Positions 58,800 through 64,000 of a stretch of DNA of 64,000 nucleotides are shown here, one piece after another. Below the pieces are notes generated by a model. It did no database searches. It was given only the letters and a program-made list of their open reading frames with translations, and was not told where the DNA came from. This stretch comes from Bin55 sp965205965 (lineage in GTDB: Bacteria; Pseudomonadota; Gammaproteobacteria; Pseudomonadales; Azotimanducaceae). The stretch is from the NCBI GenBank assembly GCA_965205965.1, contig CBDBHT010000007.1, positions 1 through 64,000 of the forward strand, written 5' to 3'. The first letter of the stretch is position 1. Every line of letters begins with the position of its first letter. The position numbers and the translations under genes were made by a program.

Positions 58800-60479
58800 C
58801 AGCAATTCCCCGTATAGTTTCATTTTGGGCTTGATGTCGGTCTTTTCATGTTTCGGTACGGGGAACCGACGTTTTCAGACGGTTTGCATGGCATGTCGTC
58901 GTGCGTTGGAACGGGTTCCGGGCATCGATATGCAGGTCTCTTGACCGTCAGGGCGGCATGGGGCCTCGGGACGACGTCCCGATCCCTTCTTCATCGAGCA
59001 GCTGGAGAGGCGGTCGGCCGTCAGGACGTATCGTAGGCGAGGTACGCGGTGTAGATCCCGAGGGCGTGGCCGTACAGTTCCTGCCAGTTGCGGAAGGCTA
59101 CCGCACAGAAACTGCTGCGCAGACGTTCCCACGTTGCGGTTCGGGTATAGCACTTGGCGAAGATTTGCTTCATGACGGGGCAGGCCATTTCCAGCAGCTG
59201 GTCGATCAGGAACGCCAGCAGCATCAGCGCAGCGAAAGTATCCGACAGGTGCTGGGTTCCGTGTCCGAAGTTGTGTTCCAGGTACTGGACGTTCTTCAGC
59301 GTGTTGAAGGTCTCGTTCTCGATCTTCCAGCGACTGCGAGCCGCGCGAGCCAGTTCGCTGGCGTTATGCGGATTGAGCGGCAGATCGGTGACCCAGGTGA
59401 ACGCCCGCCGCGCATCCTCGCCGGAGCCACGCCGCTCCGAACTCTGCAGCACCTGGACCTTCAGGTCGGGGTTCGCAGCATTCAGTTCCACCTCCGGCAC
59501 CACGCGCAGCTGGCGATCCCGCTCCTGCCCTTCGGGCGAGGGATCTGCAAACCAGGGCGCATCGGAACGATCCAGCTGAGCCTGCAGATGCGGATGGTCG
59601 CCCGCCCGAGCCACCAGCAGAAAGCGCAGTCCATGCTCCTGCAGCAGCCGGATCTGGGGACCCTGCGAGAACAGCCCATCGGCAATCACGATCAGCTTCA
59701 TGCGCCGATAAAGCGAAGCCAGGACCGGAACTAGCCGGGCCCAGGCACCCCGCTCGCAGTCGTTCTTCGTCGAGCCATCCCCGTTGCAAACCGCTTCTAT
59801 CGCCATCGGCAGCACCTGCCGCTGATCCGGATGCACCATCACCGCACACAACTGCTGATGGGAGTACGTGGTCGAACCGTTGCGGTGCCGGGCCCGCAGA
59901 CAGCACGGACCGTGAACCCGCTGGGAGGAAAAGGTGCCGGTACCATCCACGGCTACCAGATAATGACCGCGCCACGCCGACATCCGCTGCAGTGCCTTGC
60001 CGCGCTGGGCGCGTTGCAGAACCTGCTGAAACGCCCGCCGATACCGCACCGGCGAGATCGGATCCAGGCGACGGCGCAGGGTCGTGTCGCAGGGAACCTG
60101 CGCCAGACCGTACAGACGATGCAGATTCATCTCCACCACCGAGTGCCGGTGCCTCGTTAAATCAAACTGCAGCAGCGAAGCGTGCTTCTCCAGAAACACC
60201 GCCAGACCCGACATCAGACAGTCGCCGGTGGAAAACTTCCGCCCGCAAACCTTCTCAACGACCCCCTCAAATACTTCACGAACCACCCGCAGCAATCCGG
60301 GCTTGCTCACATCCTTGCGCAACTTCAATGCACCCATCCTTGGATACCTCGTTTGTCTGGTAACTCTATATTAACCTATCATCCACCCTCAAACGATAAG
60401 CCTACGCTCTTATTATTGCGAAAGCCAATGCGCAAAGTCCATACCTATAGCGGGGTTGGGGCTATACGGGGAATTGCTG
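58800..60479 (-). mobile_element. IS-B, complete, with 9-bp target duplication
   Basis: 1680 bp from CAGCAATTCCCCGTATAG to CTATAC GGGGAATTGCTG; flanks CTCCAGCAC at 58791-58799 and 60480-60488. Confidence 0.92.
59021..60337 (-). CDS. IS-B transposase (DDE type), intact
   Basis: 438 residues from ATG 60337 (MGALKLRKDVSKPGLLRVVR). Likely catalytic residues: YLVAVDGTGTFSSQ (first Asp), MKLIVIADGLFSQG (second Asp) and ARSRWKIENETFNTLKN (Glu). FGHGTQHLSDTF follows. The fold is that of IS4-like transposases, but I cannot name the IS family with certainty. This is the only full copy among at least six IS-B fragments in the window. Confidence 0.8.
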   Translation of the reverse strand: MGALKLRKDVSKPGLLRVVREVFEGVVEKVCGRKFSTGDCLMSGLAVFLEKHASLLQFDLTRHRHSVVEMNLHRLYGLAQVPCDTTLRRRLDPISPVRYRRAFQQVLQRAQRGKALQRMSAWRGHYLVAVDGTGTFSSQRVHGPCCLRARHRNGSTTYSHQQLCAVMVHPDQRQVLPMAIEAVCNGDGSTKNDCERGAWARLVPVLASLYRRMKLIVIADGLFSQGPQIRLLQEHGLRFLLVARAGDHPHLQAQLDRSDAPWFADPSPEGQERDRQLRVVPEVELNAANPDLKVQVLQSSERRGSGEDARRAFTWVTDLPLNPHNASELARAARSRWKIENETFNTLKNVQYLEHNFGHGTQHLSDTFAALMLLAFLIDQLLEMACPVMKQIFAKCYTRTATWERLRSSFCAVAFRNWQELYGHALGIYTAYLAYDTS

Positions 60480-61521
60480 CTCCAGCACCTCGTTGAGCGT
60501 CTCTTGCACCAGCCGCCTCACAAACTCCTCATCGTCCGCCAGATGATGACATGCCGACTTCTTCGTGGCATTGTGCGTATAATCTTTCCGAATCATTTTT
60601 TGCTCCTTGTCCCTAAAGTTGTGTCATGAATGATTCGCGCCTGGACGCCCCTTAGTGCGTCCAGGCATCTCCACATTCCCGATGAAACATCAGATTCTAA
60701 CCATTCGTCTGTCGTTACAGCCCGGTTTTCGTTTTTGCAGATAAATTTATACACAACCCATTCTCCCCGGCGGAGGTAGTGGGCGTCGTACTTCTCCGGC
60801 GACCCGGGGCGTACCGGCAACTTCTCGCGGACTTCCGACACGAGCTGCTTGCTCATCTCGTCCATGCACACCACCGGATGCCGCGGGTCGTACGGCCGCC
60901 GGTATACCTTAAGCACCCGCTCCATGCCGGCCACGAAATGATGGCTTTGCTGCTTCGGAATGCACCACATGTCCCGCCGCCATGGTTTCAATTCGTTTTT
61001 TTTAACGCCTGCCGCACGGTCTCCCCGCAAATCGTTTCGACCACTTCAAGTCGCACCAGCTTCTTCTGCCAGCAGCTTCACGGTCCACCGAACGCGGCCT
61101 TCCGGTGGAACCGAACAGGCCACCTGAACCAGACGCGCTTCCTTCCCCCCGTCCAACTTCTTCGGCACCGGAGGCAACGGCCGAGGCCTGCGCTCCAGAG
61201 CCTTCATCGGACCCTGCTCCACCGCCCGCCGACGCACGTGCTGGCAGGTCCGCTCCGTCACCCCCAGCGCATCCACCACCTGCATGTCCGTCAGTGCCGG
61301 GCCAGCACCCCCTGATCCACGGCTAGCAGAATCCGTGCACGCTGCAGCTTCGTCGCCGACACCGCACGACGCGTGCTCGACTTCAGCACCGCTTCCAACT
61401 CATCCCGCTCATCCTGAGCTAACTCCACCATGTATTTCTTCGGCATCGAATCCTCCTGATCCCAGAACCCCTTCCAATCCACTATTATAAACACGTATTA
61501 TTAGAACTGGTAGCCTACTAG

Positions 61522-61730
61522 GCGTATTTAGCTTTATTTTCATCGCTGCGCGAAACAGAGCGAGGTCAATAATACGACTGTGGTGTCTCGTTTTCGTAGA
61601 TGCACCAAGAGGAATATCTTTTTTATCGTCGTCGCTTCAGTGGCTTCGCAGATTAGCTGGATTTTCCAATCTCTCGTGCTGACACCGTTCAGGGCAAGGC
61701 ATCCCGTTTTTTGCGTAGCCTAGCCATGCA
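61522..61730. other. Intergenic stretch
   Basis: About 210 bp; no gene recognised. Confidence 0.35.
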
Positions 61731-62003
61731 ACAATTCCCCATATAGCCCAAACTCCGCTATTGGTCTGGACTTTGTGGATTGGGTATCGTGATAATGGGA
61801 GCATGGGCCTGTCGTCCGAGGATTGATGATAGGTTCGTATAGGGTTTACAAGGCCAACGAGGTATCCAAGGATGGATGCATTGAAGTTGCGCGAGGAGGT
61901 GAGCAAGCCCGGTCTGCTTCAGGCGGTTCGTGCGGTTTTCGATCCGGTGGTTGATCCGGTTGCCGGTCGGAAGTTTGCCATTGGAGCGTGTCTGATGTCG
62001 GGG
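61731..62003 (+). pseudogene. IS-B 5' fragment
   Basis: A diverged end CAACAATTCCCCATATAG, then ATG 61872 with MDALKLREEVSKPGLLQAVR and ACLMSG, where IS-A copy 4 interrupts it. Confidence 0.75.
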
Positions 62004-63138
62004 CAATGGCATTCGTTTAGTGATCATTGTCATTCGTTTAAGGAAGTGCCCTTCACCACTGTATGGAATGCCAGCCCTATGTTGAGTTAATCAGCAGTTT
62101 TTGCTTGCAGTCTTCTCCCTCGCTGCCACATCTTCACGGGTTTTCGGGATCGTCGTTCGAAGGATCTGCCGGGCCGGAGTCGTTGTCGGCGATCGGATGA
62201 TGTCGCGAACCCACCTGGGTGACCGTTTCCTGTAGCGCGGATGCCTGCTTCAGCAACAGGGCTCTCGATGTCGGCCGCCACCATCGCCAGTCCGTGCTTG
62301 AAATGGGTCTGCCTGCGCGGCTTGCCATGTTCGTGCGGGCTTTCGTTCCATCGATGGTCGCCGTGACCGGAGAACCGCCGGGTCATGGCGTTCAGGGGGA
62401 AGCCGGCATAGAGTTTCTGTTGCACTCCCCGCTCGCTTGGTCCATGGAAGTCTTCCACCTCCATCCGTTGTTTGGACACCTTGTACCATTCTTCCACGCC
62501 CCATCTTGCGCGATACCGCTCCGCCAGTTGCGGGATGGTGTATTGCTTCGAATCCAGCAGGGTGGTTCCGAGGATGAAGACCGTTTTGCCGACGAGGTAT
62601 TTCACCAGCCGAAGGCAGTGTGCACCACAGGTGGCGAGTGTGCCTTTGCGGGGGGCGATCTCCATCACCACATCCTCTCGATCGCCGGGGATGAAATGGT
62701 CGATGTCGGCACCGGTTTTCCGCTTTATCCCGAACACCGCATGCAGTCCCCGGATCACGTGCACGTGCAGCATCCGTAAACAGGATCCAGGGCTTTCCCC
62801 GCCTTTCGGCGTCCGCCAGCCAAGATGACTGCAGATGGCCGAAGCCAGCTCATCGCGACTCAAGGACGGAAACAGCTCCACCGTCCTCTAAATGTCCGCA
62901 ATCCGACGGCGGGTCAGCCGCCTGCCACAAAATGTGATCGACTTCAGATCCACGATTCTCGAACCCATCCACTTTCCGTCCGAAACAATTCCATACAGCA
63001 TAGTTTGCCAAAAAAAATGTCGCAACGCAACCCCTTTTTTTGAACACTCCAAAAAACAGAAACAAGTCCCAGTCAATCAATGGGTTATAGAAAACCCTCA
63101 AAGGCGCAGATCGACTTTTCTCAAACCGAATGCCATTG
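62004..63138 (-). mobile_element. IS-A copy 4
   Basis: 1135 bp with the usual ends. Left flank TGATGTCGGG and right flank GATGTCGG then C-tract give a partial target duplication. Confidence 0.85.
62087..62968 (-). pseudogene. IS-A transposase, copy 4, nonsense and frameshifts
   Basis: From MGSRIVDLKSITF at 62968 a TAA arises after RRRIADI (62888-62890). Downstream it carries the family deletion, the extra G of copies 2 and 3, and two more single-base insertions near 62190-62210. Confidence 0.75.
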
Positions 63139-63146
63139 GATGTCGG

Positions 63147-64000
63147 CCCCCCCCCCTTGCAATTGGACACACATGACGATGTGAATTCATTCCTTCTGTT
63201 TCATGAGGAGGTAGATCCGCCCGGCGGGTTTGAGCAGGACGTATCCCTGCCAGAGTTTGATGTTTCCGGGCAGGGGCTGTCTTTTGGAAGGCTGGAACCC
63301 AGCGAGTCTTCCAATATTGATCACGGTTTGGCGAATGGTTTGGCGTTCGGGATCCGGAGTTTGATGTTTCCGGGCGTGGGATCCGAGGTCTTCGAGGAGC
63401 AGGTTCAGGGTCTCGATTTCTTCCCGGGTCAGCACCCGGATTGCGGGGCGGTCCGGTTCTACCCGTGCGAGTCGATCGAGGTCGAACACCCGCCAGGCGG
63501 TGATGGCGTCGAAGGCCAGGCATTTGCGCAGGTCGTCCGCGTGATCGAGGCGGCGCTCTTCGATGCGGGCACCGCTCTTGAGCACCTTGAAATATTCTTC
63601 GATGACCCAGCGTCGGCGATACCGTTCCAGTGCCTGGACGGCCTCTTGGGCATCTTGGAACGGGCGGGTGGACAGCAGCGCCCAGTGCAGGGGAGACGAC
63701 GTGTCGGCAGGGGGATGGATTTCCGTGGCTGAGACGGCGTGCACGGTCTGTGGCGGGCGTTCCTTGCACCGGCGCGCGCGGGCAAGAGGTCGGCCCGGAG
63801 GCTTCGCACCTCCAGTCGGGCGGTGCGGGCGGCTCGCGCCCGGGCACCGCCCGAGGCCGGAAGATCGAGTTCGAGGATCGAGGACACCGGTTGCGATGCC
63901 AGGCATTCCCACAGGTCTGCCGGAGGATCTTCGGCCTCCGTCCGTGCCGTGCGCTTGGCACCGCGGGAGGAACGGAACAGCAGTTCCACGTCCAATCCCG
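63147..64000 (-). pseudogene. IS-D, 3' part of a second copy, runs off the window
   Basis: The end TTGCAATTGGACACA follows a C10 tract (63147-63156). The frame upstream of stop 63187 encodes the full C-terminus missing in the other copy: RQTIRQTVINIGRLAGFQPS, LPGNIKLWQGYVLLKPAGR. A GC-repeat indel near 63775 shifts the frame before WVIEEYFKVLKSG. The catalytic Asp regions lie beyond the window. Confidence 0.75.

Larger units (their letters stand above)
57687..60596 (-). pseudogene. IS256 transposase split by IS-B
   Basis: The N-terminal codons lie at 60489-60596 (start MIRKDYTHNATKKSACHHLA) and the remainder at 57687-58799, beginning ESEMTEFLGAGKSERT. The IS-B insertion at VLE is the only lesion I see, and the catalytic motifs are intact. 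Confidence 0.85.
57596..60758 (-). mobile_element. IS256 interrupted by IS-B
   Basis: Flanked by CATTCTCC at 57588-57595 and 60759-60766, an 8-bp duplication in IS630. Without IS-B it is about 1474 bp. A 36-bp palindrome is at 57630-57665. Confidence 0.9.
57123..61449 (-). pseudogene. IS630 transposase split by IS256
   Basis: The 5' part starts near 61443 (KKYMVELAQDERDELEAVLK), passes VDALGVTERTCQHVRRR and the T8/A8 shift site at 60996-61003, and reaches CMDEMSKQLVSEVREKLPV. After the IS256 it resumes with MFGEPLSGWRRVAVTKRRTT, LVCDNLNTHSGDSFYAAF and HGSWLNVAELEFSALHRQC. Apart from the insertion and one or two indels near 61060 and 61305, this copy is the best preserved of its type. Confidence 0.75.
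57114..61521 (-). mobile_element. IS630 carrying nested IS256 and IS-B
   Basis: The IS630 ends are CTAGTAGTTTAACTGG (57114) and GGTAGCCTACTAG (61521). It is split by IS256 (57596-60758), which is itself split by IS-B (58800-60479). Each inner insertion has its own target duplication, giving the order of events. Confidence 0.8.

Noticed and set aside
27431..62003. Recurrent CAGCAATTCCCCGTATAG resembling scattered CRISPR repeats (ATTCCCCGTA core)
   Set aside because: Each occurrence is an IS-B terminal repeat at an element border, not part of a regular repeat-spacer series.
1..64000. tRNA, rRNA, toxin-antitoxin or restriction genes
   Set aside because: I looked for typical motifs on both strands and found none I could support.

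Overview
The window looks like a gammaproteobacterial chromosome swamped by insertion sequences (IS). The conserved block at 13.7-23.2 kb (pyrE-rph / yicC-gmk-rpoZ-spoT-ridA-recG-rubredoxin-ubiA) follows the order I know from Pseudomonas and, in part, Escherichia. By my own tally about two thirds of the 64 kb is IS, IS fragments or miniature IS derivatives, many nested, chimeric or frameshifted. That level of IS load with decaying single-copy genes is typical of host-associated or recently bottlenecked bacteria; this is inference and I do not assign a genus. Backbone genes are visibly less GC-rich than the IS elements.

Layout. 0-3.5 kb: mosaic of IS5, IS4-like, ISNCY, DUF4338, IS1380 and IS256 fragments. 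3.5-8.2 kb: two type IV pilin-like genes, the second cut in two by an IS1380 element with an exact CTAA duplication. 8.4-10.9 kb: IS debris ending 12 bp before a TonB-dependent receptor gene (10958-13231). 13.7-26.5 kb: the backbone: nucleotide and RNA metabolism, stringent response, recombination, a rubredoxin missed by length cut-offs, ubiA, a TRAP permease pair, a two-repeat CRISPR-like remnant, and a type II glutamine synthetase gene. 26.7-34.5 kb: nested ISNCY, IS630 and IS4-like elements. 34.5-42.7 kb: an 8.2 kb segment bounded by inverted IS256 copies and an 8-bp target duplication inside a MITE, which I read as a composite transposon carrying a complete pilin-like gene and a 3' pilin fragment. 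42.7-44.6 kb: IS remnants and a three-repeat CRISPR array without cas genes. 44.6-53.8 kb: IS256/ISNCY inversion scar, IS630, and an IS5 with a 15-copy 27-bp repeat expansion, itself hit by a large DUF4338-Tn5-like IS. 53.8-57.1 kb: ZIP metal transporter, two MITEs, another pilin-like gene. 57.1-64 kb: a three-deep IS nest (IS630 > IS256 > IS4-like), then two more elements.

The most unusual content is a dispersed family of type IVb-like pilin genes (five loci, one intact member inside a putative composite transposon, one split, one 3' cassette only) embedded in mobile DNA, with no pilus assembly machinery in view. Other highlights: a self-propagating internally deleted IS (four copies, same deletion), orphan CRISPR remnants, G/C homopolymers exactly at several IS junctions (possibly an assembly artefact), and start-codon repeat expansion in a transposase.

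Working names used below: IS-A (about 1132 bp, DUF4338/IS4-like deletion derivative), IS-A' (relative of IS-A), IS-B (1680 bp, DDE transposase), IS-D (2224 bp, DUF4338 plus Tn5-like), ISNCY-1 and ISNCY-2. No database search was possible; all family calls are from sequence recognition.
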